NCBI GenBank assembly: GCA_014799465.1
Contig: JAAVHZ010000058.1
Coordinates: 25,780-89,779 of the forward strand
Origin: Lachnospiraceae bacterium
GTDB lineage: Bacteria; Bacillota; Clostridia; Lachnospirales; Lachnospiraceae
Direction of reading: 5' to 3'
DNA: 64,000 nt
Positions 28,253 to 37,633 of this stretch are shown in pieces. The translations under genes and the position numbers were made by a program. Under the pieces are notes generated by a model that was not told where the DNA came from, made no database searches, and worked only from the letters and a program-made list of their open reading frames with translations. Numbering within the stretch: position 1 is the stretch's first letter; every line of letters starts with the position of its first letter.

Positions 28253-29164
28253 ATGATTAAGTTTGATTCAGAGCAGCAGATTGATTTATCAGTATTAGAT
28301 GTAGAGGACATTGTTAATAAATCTTTATTACAGAATTTTTTAGAAAACTATGCATCAAGCGTTGGACTTGCAATTACGGCAGTCAGCAGAAATGGTGAAA
28401 GGATAGTTAATGGATGTATCAGCAGTGATACAGTTGTAGATAATCCGGTAACAATAAGCAGAATACTTGACACATTAAAAAACAGATCAAATACATATTC
28501 AGAAACAACATCTTCTGGTACATATTTATTTGCTATTCCATTTATGATAAAAGACTATGTTTTGGGAGCAGTTATAGGTGAACAGTTACCTGATGTTAAT
28601 ATTAATATAAAATCAGCTATTACTGTTATTGAAATATTTATCTCCTCAATTATTAGTTCAGGATACAACAAAATTGAAGTAGAAGCACTGTCTTCAAAAT
28701 TAGCTGAAAATTTCATTCAGATATCTACAACTTTGGAAGATCTTGCTCTATCTGCACAGAATATCACTGAGCAGCAGCAATCTCTTGGTGAAGACATTTC
28801 AAAGATAGAATCAGTTACCTCTGAAATAGCAGATATTACCGGCTCAATAAATAAGCTTGCAGATAAAACTATGATGCTCGGTCTTAATGCTTCAATCGAA
28901 GCTGCAAGACTTGGTAATGATGGAAGAGGATTCGCAGTAGTAGCAACTCAGATTCGTGAACTTTCTGATTCATCAAGAAAAACTTCCGATTATATTAATA
29001 AATTGAACAATCAAATTAATGAGTATGTAATATCAACAATATCTAACTCACGTGAATCGTTAAAGACAACAGAAGACCAGTCGGCTGCAATGCAGGAATT
29101 ATCAGCAACTATTCAGACAATGGTGGCAGTGGCACAGTCGTTAAAAGATATGACAGCAGAATAG
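28253..29164 (+). CDS. Soluble methyl-accepting chemotaxis-type signalling protein
   Basis: About 303 aa without membrane segments. The N-terminal half (about 1-140) is a PocR/GAF-like sensory domain (NFLENYASSVGLAITAVSRNGERIV...FAIPFMIKDYVLGAVIGEQ). The C-terminal half is a shortened chemoreceptor coiled coil with the highly conserved hairpin tip region LGLNASIEAARLGNDGRGFAVVATQIRELS that contacts CheA/CheW. Start 28253 has GAGG at 8 bases; ATG 28208 is in frame but would leave almost no leader after the promoter. No che genes are in the window. It ends at a clear terminator. Confidence 0.8.
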   Translation: MIKFDSEQQIDLSVLDVEDIVNKSLLQNFLENYASSVGLAITAVSRNGERIVNGCISSDTVVDNPVTISRILDTLKNRSNTYSETTSSGTYLFAIPFMIKDYVLGAVIGEQLPDVNINIKSAITVIEIFISSIISSGYNKIEVEALSSKLAENFIQISTTLEDLALSAQNITEQQQSLGEDISKIESVTSEIADITGSINKLADKTMMLGLNASIEAARLGNDGRGFAVVATQIRELSDSSRKTSDYINKLNNQINEYVISTISNSRESLKTTEDQSAAMQELSATIQTMVAVAQSLKDMTAE

Positions 29165-29182
29165 TTTGTTTCTTAGTAAATA

Positions 29183-29233
29183 AATGCTCCTTTTTGTTAA
29201 TATTTAACATTCTTAACAAAAAGGAGCATTTTA
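29183..29233. terminator. Terminator between the chemoreceptor-like gene and lysC
   Basis: AAATGCTCCTTTTTGTTAA pairs with TTAACAAAAAGGAGCATTT; bidirectional for the two convergent genes. Confidence 0.85.
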
Positions 29234-29264
29234 ATATATTATTATCTATAATGACAAAAAGAAC

Positions 29265-30584
29265 TTACACACGTGCGGTAACGAAAATATCATAAATGGC
29301 AGTCAGTGCCTTTTCAAAATCTTCATCCTTTACACCAATAATTATATTAAGCTCGCTGGAACCCTGATCAATCATTTTAACATTTACATGGGCATGGGCA
29401 AGAGCTGAAAATATTCTTCCGGCAGTACCACGTGTAGATTTCATTCCACGACCCACAACAGCTATAAGTGCAATATCAGATTCAATTTCAATGGAATCCG
29501 GCTGTGTGTTTCTGTGTATTCCTGCCAGTACTTCCTGCTCGGTCTTTTCAAACTCAGACTGCTGGACAATTATGCTCATGGTATCTATACCGGATGGCAT
29601 ATGCTCAAATGAAAGACCATTTTTCTCAAATACTTCCAAAATTTTACGTCCAAATCCCAACTCTAAGTTCATCATGTCTTTTTCAATGCTTACAGCAGTA
29701 AATCCACGCTTTCCTGCAATTCCTGTAATAGTATAATCAGGCTTTTTAGATGTACTTTCCACAATCATTGTTCCTTCATCATCAGGAGCATTTGTATTCT
29801 TAATATTGATAGGAATACCTTCTTTACGAACAGGGAATATAGCATCTTCATGCAATACTGTTGCACCCATGTAAGATAACTCACGTAATTCTTTGTAAGT
29901 AATGGTTTTTATAACTTTTGGATTGTCTATAACACGAGGGTCTGCAATAAGGAAACCTGATACATCTGTCCAGTTCTCATATAAATCTGCCCTTACAGCT
30001 TTGGCAACTATTGAACCCGTTACATCAGAACCGCCTCTTGAAAAGGTTTTAATAGTATCATTTGGCATTGAACCATAAAATCCCGGTATAACTGCATTTT
30101 CAACATTTTCAAGACGTGCAGCAAGTATTTCATTTGTCCTGTCTGCATCAAAACTGCCGTTATCATCAAAGAAAATAACCTCGGCAGCATCTATAAATTC
30201 GTATCCCAGATAATCTGCAAGAACCATACCATTTAAATGTTCTCCTCTTGAAGCTGCATAATCACGTCCTGCTTTACCTATAAAACAAGCTTCCATAATA
30301 TCAAATTCTTTTTCAAGATTAATGGAAAGTCCTAGTTCACTTATAATTTCATTATATCTGTCTTTAATTTTCTGAAGTATAGATTTATAATCTTTTCCTT
30401 TAGAAGCAGCAGCATAACATTCATAAAGCATATCAGTAACCTTAGTATCATCATCAAATCTTTTTCCCGGAGCAGAAGGTACCACAAATCTTCTTGCCTC
30501 ATCAGCATGAATAATATCAGCTACTTTTTTAAACTGTTCAGCACTGGCAAGCGAACTGCCTCCAAATTTAACTACTTTAACCAT
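29265..30584 (-). CDS. lysC: Aspartate kinase
   Basis: A 439-aa monofunctional aspartokinase that phosphorylates aspartate at the head of the lysine/threonine/methionine/DAP pathway. N-terminal VKFGGSSLA, FSRGGSDVTGSIVA (nucleotide/aspartate site), and two C-terminal ACT domains (from about 300: ITGIAGKRGFTAVSIEKDMM, and VVGRGMKSTRGTAGRIF) for feedback control. GGAGAA lies before the ATG. No lysine riboswitch is visible in the 200-base leader region. Confidence 0.95.
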   Translation of the reverse strand: MVKVVKFGGSSLASAEQFKKVADIIHADEARRFVVPSAPGKRFDDDTKVTDMLYECYAAASKGKDYKSILQKIKDRYNEIISELGLSINLEKEFDIMEACFIGKAGRDYAASRGEHLNGMVLADYLGYEFIDAAEVIFFDDNGSFDADRTNEILAARLENVENAVIPGFYGSMPNDTIKTFSRGGSDVTGSIVAKAVRADLYENWTDVSGFLIADPRVIDNPKVIKTITYKELRELSYMGATVLHEDAIFPVRKEGIPINIKNTNAPDDEGTMIVESTSKKPDYTITGIAGKRGFTAVSIEKDMMNLELGFGRKILEVFEKNGLSFEHMPSGIDTMSIIVQQSEFEKTEQEVLAGIHRNTQPDSIEIESDIALIAVVGRGMKSTRGTAGRIFSALAHAHVNVKMIDQGSSELNIIIGVKDEDFEKALTAIYDIFVTARV

Positions 30585-30626
30585 AACATATATTCTCCAT
30601 CTCTTTTTTTATTCTCATAAGCAATT

Positions 30627-30656
30627 ATTATACAAAAGCTGATATACTAATTTCAA
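30627..30656 (-). promoter_or_regulatory. Sigma-A promoter of lysC
   Basis: On the minus strand TTGAAA (30656-30651), an 18-base spacer and TATAAT (30632-30627). Confidence 0.6.
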
Positions 30657-30792
30657 GAGTTTTTTTTAAAAAAAGTAAAAAATATTACATTTTATTTCCA
30701 GTGTATTATCAAAATAAATCCATATAATATCTGTGTAACATCAAAACAAACATTTGTATACGCCGTTATACGACGGCGGAATGGAGGAAATT

Positions 30793-30999
30793 ATGACAAA
30801 TTCTAGTTCTAATTCAATGTCAGTCCCTGAAGCGAAGAGTGCCATGAACCGTTTTAAGATGGAGGTTGCAAATGAACTTGGTGTTCCTTTAAGTGATGGC
30901 TATAATGGTAACCTTACTTCTGCACAGAATGGTTCTGTAGGCGGATATATGGTTAAGAAAATGATTGAAGCCCAGGAAAGACAGATGGCAGGTAAATAA
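30793..30999 (+). CDS. Small acid-soluble spore protein, alpha/beta type
   Basis: A 68-aa DNA-binding spore protein that protects DNA in dormant spores. It has the conserved FKMEVANELGV segment with the germination-protease cleavage region (KMEVA), the DGYNGNLTSAQNGSVGG motif, and GYMVKKMIEAQE. ATG 30793 has GGAGG just upstream; an in-frame ATG at 30754 lies in a hairpin-forming leader (CGCCGT/ACGGCG at 30761-30778) and is not used. Expression is expected in the forespore (sigma-G). Alone, followed by a terminator. Confidence 0.93.
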   Translation: MTNSSSNSMSVPEAKSAMNRFKMEVANELGVPLSDGYNGNLTSAQNGSVGGYMVKKMIEAQERQMAGK

Positions 31000-31019
31000 T
31001 AAATAGCCATTACAAAAAG

Positions 31020-31067
31020 TGAAATGCATCGGAAAATTTCCACCGGAAAATTTCCGGTGCATTTCTA
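31020..31067. terminator. Terminator after the SASP gene
   Basis: AAATGCA...GGAAAATTTCC pairs with GGAAAATTTCC...TGCATTT around a short loop. Each GGAAAATTTCC is itself a palindrome. Confidence 0.6.
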
Positions 31068-31069
31068 CA

Positions 31070-31107
31070 TTACAGAAAAATTCTTACAGAAAAATTCTTA
31101 CAGAATT
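31070..31107. repeat. Short tandem repeat, 14-bp unit, 2.7 copies
   Basis: TTACAGAAAAATTC occurs at 31070-31083 and 31084-31097, and a third partial copy continues into the stop of the minus-strand nuclease gene. Confidence 0.8.
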
Positions 31108-32192
31108 GAAAATATTGATTTTATATATGATTCAGCAAAGTTATCATCTTGAATAAGTTCTTCAGAGTACAATATATAACTTATCTTATCTTTATAATCT
31201 TTTTTGAATATTTTATAGTTATCAATAGAAAATGATGGTAAAAAAATTCCATGCTTTTTTATATAACAATTAGAAGCTGCTGCCTGTTCTCTATATTTTT
31301 TATCTACATATGAAGCAACACTTTTGTGTATGGCCATATCTTCAATTGGAAGGTAGTAGTAGTTTTTGTAATCTTTAAAAAAATACTTAAGTTCACCGCT
31401 TACTGCCTTTATGGAAATGAATAGAGTATTTCCTGATAATTTAAAATAAACACCATCTATATTAAATGAAAATGGTGTTATTACATTTTCATCAAAAATT
31501 AATCTGATATTCAATTCGAATCCATTATTTCCGTCCAGCATTATGTATTCATTCAAATCAATGTAATAATCCTTATAATTGCCCTTTAGAATATTTATAT
31601 ATTGAAGAATTGGTGTTATAAGTATCAAGCCTTTTATATCATCATGATTATGGCATAATAAAAGCTGTTCATTATCCGGATTTTGATTTTTTACATAGTT
31701 TTTATATATAGAAATAAGCTGCCCTCCATCCATTTCATCCATTCGGTTTATACCTAAAAACGTTTCAATTGATTTTTGTTTAATATTTTCAAGTGGAAAT
31801 ATATGTCTGTATTGTGAAATTTTTTTATAAATGTCTAAGCTTTTAATATTGTCAAAAGGTGAAGTGTCTATATGGTATTTTCTACATTTTTCTCTTATAA
31901 ATGGAATATCAAACCCCTCACCGTTATAATGAACTAAAATATTATAATTTTTAATATAATTAAAAAATGCTTCAATAAGTTTAATCTCGTCACCACTGTT
32001 TTCAGCCAGATATTGTTTTATAATCCATATATCTGATGATAAATATGCGATTCCAATCATATATAAATCGCAGCTTTTAGCTGAAAATCCGGTAGTCTCT
32101 ATGTCAAAAAACAATAAATCTTCTTTATTCATATTTTCGCCGGGAATCATAATGTCTGATTTATATTTAAAATCTGATTCTAATATTTTCAT
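31098..32192 (-). CDS. RNase H-like 3'-5' exonuclease domain protein (YprB-like)
   Basis: A 364-aa protein with a DEDD-type exonuclease domain at about 25-190. Motif I is LLFFDIETTGF (catalytic Asp/Glu), motif II HYNGEGFDIPFI, and motif III LCHNHDDIKGLILI. Bacillus YprB-type proteins have this order, and some carry C-terminal TPR. Here the C-terminal 170 aa are not recognised. It presumably trims single-stranded nucleic acid with two metal ions. Monocistronic and divergent from the rnf operon. Confidence 0.75.
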   Translation of the reverse strand: MKILESDFKYKSDIMIPGENMNKEDLLFFDIETTGFSAKSCDLYMIGIAYLSSDIWIIKQYLAENSGDEIKLIEAFFNYIKNYNILVHYNGEGFDIPFIREKCRKYHIDTSPFDNIKSLDIYKKISQYRHIFPLENIKQKSIETFLGINRMDEMDGGQLISIYKNYVKNQNPDNEQLLLCHNHDDIKGLILITPILQYINILKGNYKDYYIDLNEYIMLDGNNGFELNIRLIFDENVITPFSFNIDGVYFKLSGNTLFISIKAVSGELKYFFKDYKNYYYLPIEDMAIHKSVASYVDKKYREQAAASNCYIKKHGIFLPSFSIDNYKIFKKDYKDKISYILYSEELIQDDNFAESYIKSIFSIL

Positions 32193-32305
32193 ATATACAT
32201 ATTCCTTTCAAAATTTAAGTATATTTTACCATAATTACCTGAATTTATGTTAATATTTTAGAACCTGAACTTAGTTAAAAAAGATAATTATGATGTAAAA
32301 ACACG

Positions 32306-32334
32306 TTGTATTTTGTCTGATTTTGTATTAGAAT
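32306..32334 (+). promoter_or_regulatory. Probable promoter of rnfCDGEAB
   Basis: TTGTAT (32306-32311), 17 bases, TAGAAT (32329-32334), giving a 5' leader of about 75 bases before rnfC. Confidence 0.5.
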
Positions 32335-32415
32335 ATTCTTATTGTTTTAGGCATTAAGATATGATACTTGTCATATATTATGTCAGTAAATTCTAATAGA
32401 AAAGAGGGATAAAAT

Positions 32416-33735
32416 ATGTCTATCTTGACATTCAAAGGTGGGGTTCATCCCTATGATGGTAAAGAGCTGTCAAAAGATGAGCCAATTGTTGAATATAATC
32501 CCCAGGGTGAAATCGCAATAGCTGTTTCACAGCATATCGGTGCACCTGCGACCCCTATTGTAAATGTTGGTGATAATGTGAAAGTAGGGCAGAAGATTGC
32601 AGAAGCCGCAGGTTTTATTTCAGCAAATGTACATTCTTCCGTATCTGGTACAGTTAAAGCTATTGAGCCTAGATTTATGGCAAATGGCACAAAAGTAAAC
32701 TGTATCATAATTGAAAATGACAACAATTATGAAGAGGTTGACTATAAAAAACCTAAACCGCTTTCAGAATTGTCAAAATCAGAAATTCGTGACCTTGTAA
32801 AAGAGGCAGGAGTAGTAGGTATGGGTGGAGCATGCTTTCCTACTAATGTAAAGCTTTCACCTAAAAATGAAGATGAGATTGATTTTGTTATTGTAAACGG
32901 TGCTGAATGTGAGCCTTATCTTACATCAGATTACCGCAGGATGATAGAACATCCGGAGATTCTGATTGAGGGACTTAAAGTAAGCCTTTCTCTGTTTCCA
33001 AATGCAAAAGGTATTATAGGTATAGAGGATAATAAACCTGAGGCAATTAAAAAATTAAAGGAGCTTGTTAAGGACGAGCCAAGAATTGAAGTAAAGCCTC
33101 TGTATACAAAATATCCACAAGGTGCTGAGCGTATGCTTATATATGCAGTTACAGGAAGAAAGATCAACTCTTCAATGCTTCCTGCCGATGCCGGATGTGT
33201 TGTGGATAATGTAGATACAATGTTTGCAATATATGAAGCCGTTACTAACGGAAAACCATTGATAAGCAGAGTTATTACAGTTACAGGAGATGCCATTACA
33301 AATCCTAAAAATTTTCTTGTAAGAATCGGTACTAACCAAAATGAACTGATAGAAGCAGCAGGAGGTTTTAAATCACAACCTGAAAAAGTAATATCAGGAG
33401 GACCAATGATGGGTATCGCCATGTCAAGTCTTGATGTTCCTGTATTAAAAGGTTCTTCTGCACTGTTATGCATGCAGCATGATGAAGTATCAGCAGCAGA
33501 AGAAGGTAATTGTATTAATTGTGGCCGCTGTGCGGATGTCTGTCCCGGACATATACTGCCTTCAAGACTTGCAAAGCTTGCATCAAGAGGTGATATGGAA
33601 GGATTTGAGAAGATGAACGGATTAGAATGTTGTGAGTGTGGATGTTGTTCATTTATCTGTCCTGCAAAACGAAATTTAACCCAGGCAATAAAGTCAATGC
33701 GTAAAGAAGTTCTGGCAAGTAAGAAGAAAAAGTAG
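32416..33735 (+). CDS. rnfC: Rnf complex subunit C (NADH/ferredoxin electron transfer)
   Basis: A 439-aa peripheral subunit of the ion-translocating ferredoxin:NAD+ oxidoreductase. An N-terminal barrel-sandwich domain (GGVHPYDGKELSKDEPI) precedes the flavin/NADH-binding fold with GVVGMGGACFPTNVKL (about 134-149) and NGAECEPYLTSDYR. Two C-terminal [4Fe-4S] motifs follow: CINCGRCADVCP and CCECGCCSFICP. It is the first gene of a six-gene operon in the order C-D-G-E-A-B seen in clostridia. The ribosome site is AAGAGGGA. Confidence 0.97.
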   Translation: MSILTFKGGVHPYDGKELSKDEPIVEYNPQGEIAIAVSQHIGAPATPIVNVGDNVKVGQKIAEAAGFISANVHSSVSGTVKAIEPRFMANGTKVNCIIIENDNNYEEVDYKKPKPLSELSKSEIRDLVKEAGVVGMGGACFPTNVKLSPKNEDEIDFVIVNGAECEPYLTSDYRRMIEHPEILIEGLKVSLSLFPNAKGIIGIEDNKPEAIKKLKELVKDEPRIEVKPLYTKYPQGAERMLIYAVTGRKINSSMLPADAGCVVDNVDTMFAIYEAVTNGKPLISRVITVTGDAITNPKNFLVRIGTNQNELIEAAGGFKSQPEKVISGGPMMGIAMSSLDVPVLKGSSALLCMQHDEVSAAEEGNCINCGRCADVCPGHILPSRLAKLASRGDMEGFEKMNGLECCECGCCSFICPAKRNLTQAIKSMRKEVLASKKKK

Positions 33736-33751
33736 AAGCGAGGTGGATAAA

Positions 33752-34693
33752 TTGAATGAATTGTTAAACGTGTCTTCTAATCCTCACGTCAGGGATAAAG
33801 GGACAACATCAAGAATAATGCTTGACGTACTTATTGCACTTCTTCCGGCTTCAATAGTTGGAATCTATGTGTTCGGAATACGTGCGTTAATTCTGATTAT
33901 TGTTACGGTTGCCGCTGCTGTAGCTACAGAAGCAATATATCAGAAATTAATGCATCAAAAAGTTACTGTATCTGATTGCAGTGCAGCAGTTACAGGTCTT
34001 TTGCTGGCAATGAATTTACCTGTAAGCCTTCCTATCTGGATGGCTGTACTGGGTGCGGTATTTGCAGTATTGGTTGTTAAACAGCTTTTTGGCGGTCTTG
34101 GTCAGAACTTTATGAACCCTGCACTTGCCGGAAGATGCTTTTTGCTTATATCATTTGGTACGGCAATGACCAATTTCACTTTAGATGGTGTCTCTACGGC
34201 TACACCATTAGCAAATATGAAAAATGGTATTTCAGTAGATGTGCTTAAAATGTTCCTTGGAAATACAGCAGGAACTATTGGTGAGACTTCAGCCGCTGCC
34301 ATATTAATCGGTGCAATATATCTCCTTATAAGAAAGGTTATAAATATAAGGATTCCTATTTCATACATAGGAACATTTGCAGTATTTATAGTGTTATATT
34401 CAATAGGAAGCGGAAAAGGCTTTGACCCACAGTTCCTTGCAGCACATTTATGTGGCGGCGGACTTATGCTTGGTGCGTGGTTTATGGCTACAGATTATGT
34501 AACTTCTCCAATAACCAAAAAGGGACAGATAGTATTTGGTATATGCCTCGGTCTTCTGACCGGAATATTCCGTACTTGTGGAAGTTCGGCAGAGGGTGTA
34601 TCATATGCCATCGTATTTTGTAACCTGTTAGTACCTCTGATTGAAAAGGTTACTCTCCCTAAAGCATTTGGAAGGGAGGAAAAGGTTAAATGA
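33752..34693 (+). CDS. rnfD: Rnf complex subunit D (membrane, covalent FMN)
   Basis: About 313 aa, integral membrane, with 8-9 hydrophobic segments. The N-terminus MNELLNVSSNPHVRDKGTTSRIM is family-typical. The covalent flavin-attachment region is GVSTATPLANM, with the Thr of S-T-A-T accepting FMN. TTG at 33752 is preferred because AGGTGG ends 5 bases before it; GTG 33743 is in frame but overlaps that site. The end overlaps rnfG by 4 bases. Confidence 0.93.
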   Translation: MNELLNVSSNPHVRDKGTTSRIMLDVLIALLPASIVGIYVFGIRALILIIVTVAAAVATEAIYQKLMHQKVTVSDCSAAVTGLLLAMNLPVSLPIWMAVLGAVFAVLVVKQLFGGLGQNFMNPALAGRCFLLISFGTAMTNFTLDGVSTATPLANMKNGISVDVLKMFLGNTAGTIGETSAAAILIGAIYLLIRKVINIRIPISYIGTFAVFIVLYSIGSGKGFDPQFLAAHLCGGGLMLGAWFMATDYVTSPITKKGQIVFGICLGLLTGIFRTCGSSAEGVSYAIVFCNLLVPLIEKVTLPKAFGREEKVK

Positions 34694-35298
34694 AAAACAT
34701 AATAAAAAATACAATTATATTATTTGTAATAACGCTGATAGCAGGTGTTCTTCTTGGTGCGGTATACGAAGTCACTAAAGATGCCCGTGCAGAACAGGAA
34801 AGAAAGACTACCGAAAAAGCTTATAAAACCGTATTTAAAAATGCAGAAACTTTTGATACTGCTGAATATGATAAAGATGGACTTTCAAACTATCTTAAAG
34901 AAAATGGATACAGCGAAAGTACGGCATATATAAATGATGTTGTAGAAGCAAAATCAAATAGCGGAGAAAGCCTTGGATATGTAATAACGGCAACTGATAA
35001 AAACGGTTATGGTGGAGACATTACTTTTACACTTGGAATTACATCTGATGGAGTTATTAACGGTATTGCTTTCTTAACTCTTGATGAAACTGCCGGAATG
35101 GGTATGAAGGCTAAGGATAATGCATTTAAGAGCCAGTTTGAAGGACTTGAAGCTTCAAGTTATGACACTGCTATGGACTCATATCAAAATAACGGAATTG
35201 ATGCCATATCCGGTGCAACCATTACTACAAAAGCTGTAGCAAACGGTGTAAATGCCGGTGTCCTCTGCTTTAAGTATCTGACAGGAGGTGCTGAATAA
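34690..35298 (+). CDS. rnfG: Rnf complex subunit G (covalent FMN)
   Basis: A 202-aa protein with one N-terminal anchor (about 6-26) and an extracytoplasmic FMN-binding domain. The covalent FMN site is the Thr in SGATITTKAV near residue 178, modified by ApbE (a candidate apbE is at 46.4 kb). LDETAGMGMKAKD is also conserved. ATGA overlap with rnfD and an immediate junction with rnfE show tight coupling. Confidence 0.95.
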   Translation: MKNIIKNTIILFVITLIAGVLLGAVYEVTKDARAEQERKTTEKAYKTVFKNAETFDTAEYDKDGLSNYLKENGYSESTAYINDVVEAKSNSGESLGYVITATDKNGYGGDITFTLGITSDGVINGIAFLTLDETAGMGMKAKDNAFKSQFEGLEASSYDTAMDSYQNNGIDAISGATITTKAVANGVNAGVLCFKYLTGGAE

Positions 35299-35973
35299 AT
35301 GAATAAATGTGTTGAACGTTTATATAACGGTATAATAAAGGAAAATCCTACATTTGTACTGATTCTCGGTATGTGTCCGACACTTGCCGTTACCACTTCA
35401 TTGATAAACGGTGCAGGTATGGGACTTACAACGACAGTAGTATTGGCATTATCTAATCTGATTATATCACTGCTTAGAAAATTCATTCCTGATGGAGTGA
35501 GAATGCCGGCATTTATCGTTATAGTTGCAAGTCTGGTAACTATTGTACAATTTATGCTTCAGGCATACCTTCCTACTTTGAATGATGCTTTGGGCATATA
35601 TATACCTTTAATTGTAGTTAACTGTATTATTCTTGGACGTGCGGAATCATATGCATCAAAAAACCCTATCCTTCCTTCTTTATTTGATGGAATCGGTATG
35701 GGTCTGGGATTTACTATAGGACTTTCATTCCTTGGTGCATTTCGTGAAATTCTCGGTTCTGGTGCTATTGCAGGAGTTCAGTTTATTCCTGATGATTTCT
35801 GTATCAGAATATTCGGTCTTGCACCTGGTGCATTCTTTGTATTGGCAGCACTTATAGCCGTACAGAATAAGATTAGATTAAATCATGGCAAAAAAGTTAA
35901 GGAAATAGCTGCATGTAACGGACAATGCGGTTCATGTGAAAAGAGCTGTGAGGATAGAAAGGAGGAGGCATAA
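35299..35973 (+). CDS. rnfE: Rnf complex subunit E
   Basis: A 224-aa integral membrane subunit with about six helices, containing NPTFVLILGMCPTLAVTTS and GLGFTIGLSFLGAFREILGSG. It pairs with RnfA in the membrane ion path and may share an intramembrane Fe-S cluster through conserved Cys in the pseudo-symmetric repeats. The C-terminal tail is Cys-rich (CNGQCGSCEKSC), an addition seen in some clostridial RnfE. The stop overlaps the rnfA start region. Confidence 0.96.
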   Translation: MNKCVERLYNGIIKENPTFVLILGMCPTLAVTTSLINGAGMGLTTTVVLALSNLIISLLRKFIPDGVRMPAFIVIVASLVTIVQFMLQAYLPTLNDALGIYIPLIVVNCIILGRAESYASKNPILPSLFDGIGMGLGFTIGLSFLGAFREILGSGAIAGVQFIPDDFCIRIFGLAPGAFFVLAALIAVQNKIRLNHGKKVKEIAACNGQCGSCEKSCEDRKEEA

Positions 35974-36548
35974 TGAAAGAACTTTTAATTATATCCATAG
36001 GTGCAGCATTTGTTAATAATGTTGTATTAAGCCAGTTTTTAGGTTTATGTCCTTTCCTTGGAGTATCTAAAAAAATTAAAACTGCAGGTGGTATGGGTGC
36101 AGCAGTAATATTTGTTATTACAGTTGCTTCACTGTTGTCAAGTCTTATATATAAATTCATACTTGTTCCTACAGATATGGATTACCTTTCTACAATAGTA
36201 TTTATTTTGGTTATAGCAGCATTGGTACAGTTTGTGGAAATGGTACTTAAAAAGATAAGTCCTGCATTATATGAGGCACTTGGTGTATATCTTCCGCTTA
36301 TAACAACTAACTGTGCCGTACTTGGTGTGGCACTTATAAATGTCCAGAATTCATACGGAATATTAGAAAGTGTTATAAACGGTCTTGCAACTGCTGTGGG
36401 ATTTACTATAGCCATAGTTATAATGGCAGGTATCAGAGAAAAAATAGAGTATAACGATTATCCTGAACCACTTAAGGGTATGCCTATCGTTTTAATTACT
36501 GCCGGTCTGATGTCTATTGCCTTCTTTGGCTTTTCAGGCTTGTTATAG
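35973..36548 (+). CDS. rnfA: Rnf complex subunit A
   Basis: A 191-aa, six-helix membrane subunit homologous to RnfE in inverted topology. Conserved segments are NNVVLSQFLGLCPFLGVSK (about 15-33) and TNCAVLGVALIN, with the Cys that hold the intramembrane cluster. It overlaps rnfE by one base (TAATG junction), with GGAGGAGG upstream. Confidence 0.96.
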   Translation: MKELLIISIGAAFVNNVVLSQFLGLCPFLGVSKKIKTAGGMGAAVIFVITVASLLSSLIYKFILVPTDMDYLSTIVFILVIAALVQFVEMVLKKISPALYEALGVYLPLITTNCAVLGVALINVQNSYGILESVINGLATAVGFTIAIVIMAGIREKIEYNDYPEPLKGMPIVLITAGLMSIAFFGFSGLL

Positions 36549-36559
36549 GAGGTGCAGAA

Positions 36560-37348
36560 ATGAATATAACAGGAATAATTATAGCGGCAGCCATTGTAGG
36601 TATTACAGGTCTTGTAATAGGTATACTTTTAGGAGTTGCCGGAAAAGCATTTGAAGTAGAAGTTGATGAAAAAGAGATAGCTATCCGTGAATGTCTTCCG
36701 GGAAATAACTGTGGTGGATGTGGATTCGCAGGCTGTGATGCTCTTGCAAAAGCTATTGCTGCAGGAAATGCCCCTGCAAACGGATGTCCCGTAGGAGGTG
36801 CTTCCGTAGCCGCACAAATCAGTGAAATCGTAGGCGGAGAAGTGGAAGTTGTCAAAAAGGTGGCTTTCGTAAAGTGCAGCGGAACATGTGACAAAGCAAA
36901 AGACAGATTTATCTATAGCGGCAATCAGAGCTGTAAGCAGGTAATGGCTTCTGCCGGAAACGGTCAGAAAGCATGTACTTATGGATGTCTCGGATTTGGC
37001 TCGTGTGTAGAAGCATGTCAGTTTGATGCAATCCATATTGTGGATGGAATAGCAGTAGTGGATAAGGAAAAATGTGTGGCATGTGGTAAATGTGCTGCCG
37101 AATGTCCAAAGAATCTTATTGAACTTATTCCATATGAATCAAAGCATAAGGTGGCATGTAATTCCTCTGATAAAGGTAAAGATGTAAAAGCCGTATGTCA
37201 GGCAGGATGTATCGGATGTAAATTATGTGAAAAACAGTGTGAGTTTGATGCAGTACATGTGGAAAACAATATTGCACATATTGATTATGATAAGTGTACA
37301 GGATGTGGTAAATGTGCTGAGAAATGTCCTGTTAAGATAATTAAATAA
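36560..37348 (+). CDS. rnfB: Rnf complex subunit B (ferredoxin-like)
   Basis: A 262-aa electron-entry subunit. N-terminal membrane anchor (about 3-26), then a [4Fe-4S] domain CLPGNNCGGCGFAGC (about 45-59), then four ferredoxin-type clusters: CTYGCLGFGSCVEAC, CVACGKCAAECP, CQAGCIGCKLCEKQC and CTGCGKCAEKCP. It accepts electrons from reduced ferredoxin. It is last in the operon and followed by a terminator. Confidence 0.96.
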   Translation: MNITGIIIAAAIVGITGLVIGILLGVAGKAFEVEVDEKEIAIRECLPGNNCGGCGFAGCDALAKAIAAGNAPANGCPVGGASVAAQISEIVGGEVEVVKKVAFVKCSGTCDKAKDRFIYSGNQSCKQVMASAGNGQKACTYGCLGFGSCVEACQFDAIHIVDGIAVVDKEKCVACGKCAAECPKNLIELIPYESKHKVACNSSDKGKDVKAVCQAGCIGCKLCEKQCEFDAVHVENNIAHIDYDKCTGCGKCAEKCPVKIIK

Positions 37349-37362
37349 AATTATAATTATTA

Positions 37363-37398
37363 AACTACAGCTTTCAAATTAGAAGGCTGTAGTTTTTA
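37363..37398 (+). terminator. Terminator of the rnf operon
   Basis: AAACTACAGC pairs with GCTGTAGTTT around a short AT-rich loop, followed by T5. Confidence 0.85.
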
Positions 37399-37633
37399 AG
37401 TTGTGTATATTTGTGTTAAATAATTATAAAGAAGTTTCCGGTTGCACATTTAAAAGTATAAACAATTACTTGACTAAAATACAGATATATGAAAAAATAT
37501 AAATATTAGAATAACAATAGATTAAGGGGTATAAAAGGGGAAAATAAATATACTAAATCGCTATATTCAAATTCAGTTTATACATTTTCCTAAAAGAATA
37601 TCCCAAAGTGAATAAACATAGGAGGAGTATAAA

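Noticed and set aside
30585..30792. Lysine riboswitch upstream of lysC
   Set aside because: No conserved lysine-riboswitch elements; only a sigma-A-type promoter and AT-rich leader.
31070..31107. Short direct repeats as a CRISPR remnant
   Set aside because: Tandem 14-bp units without spacers.
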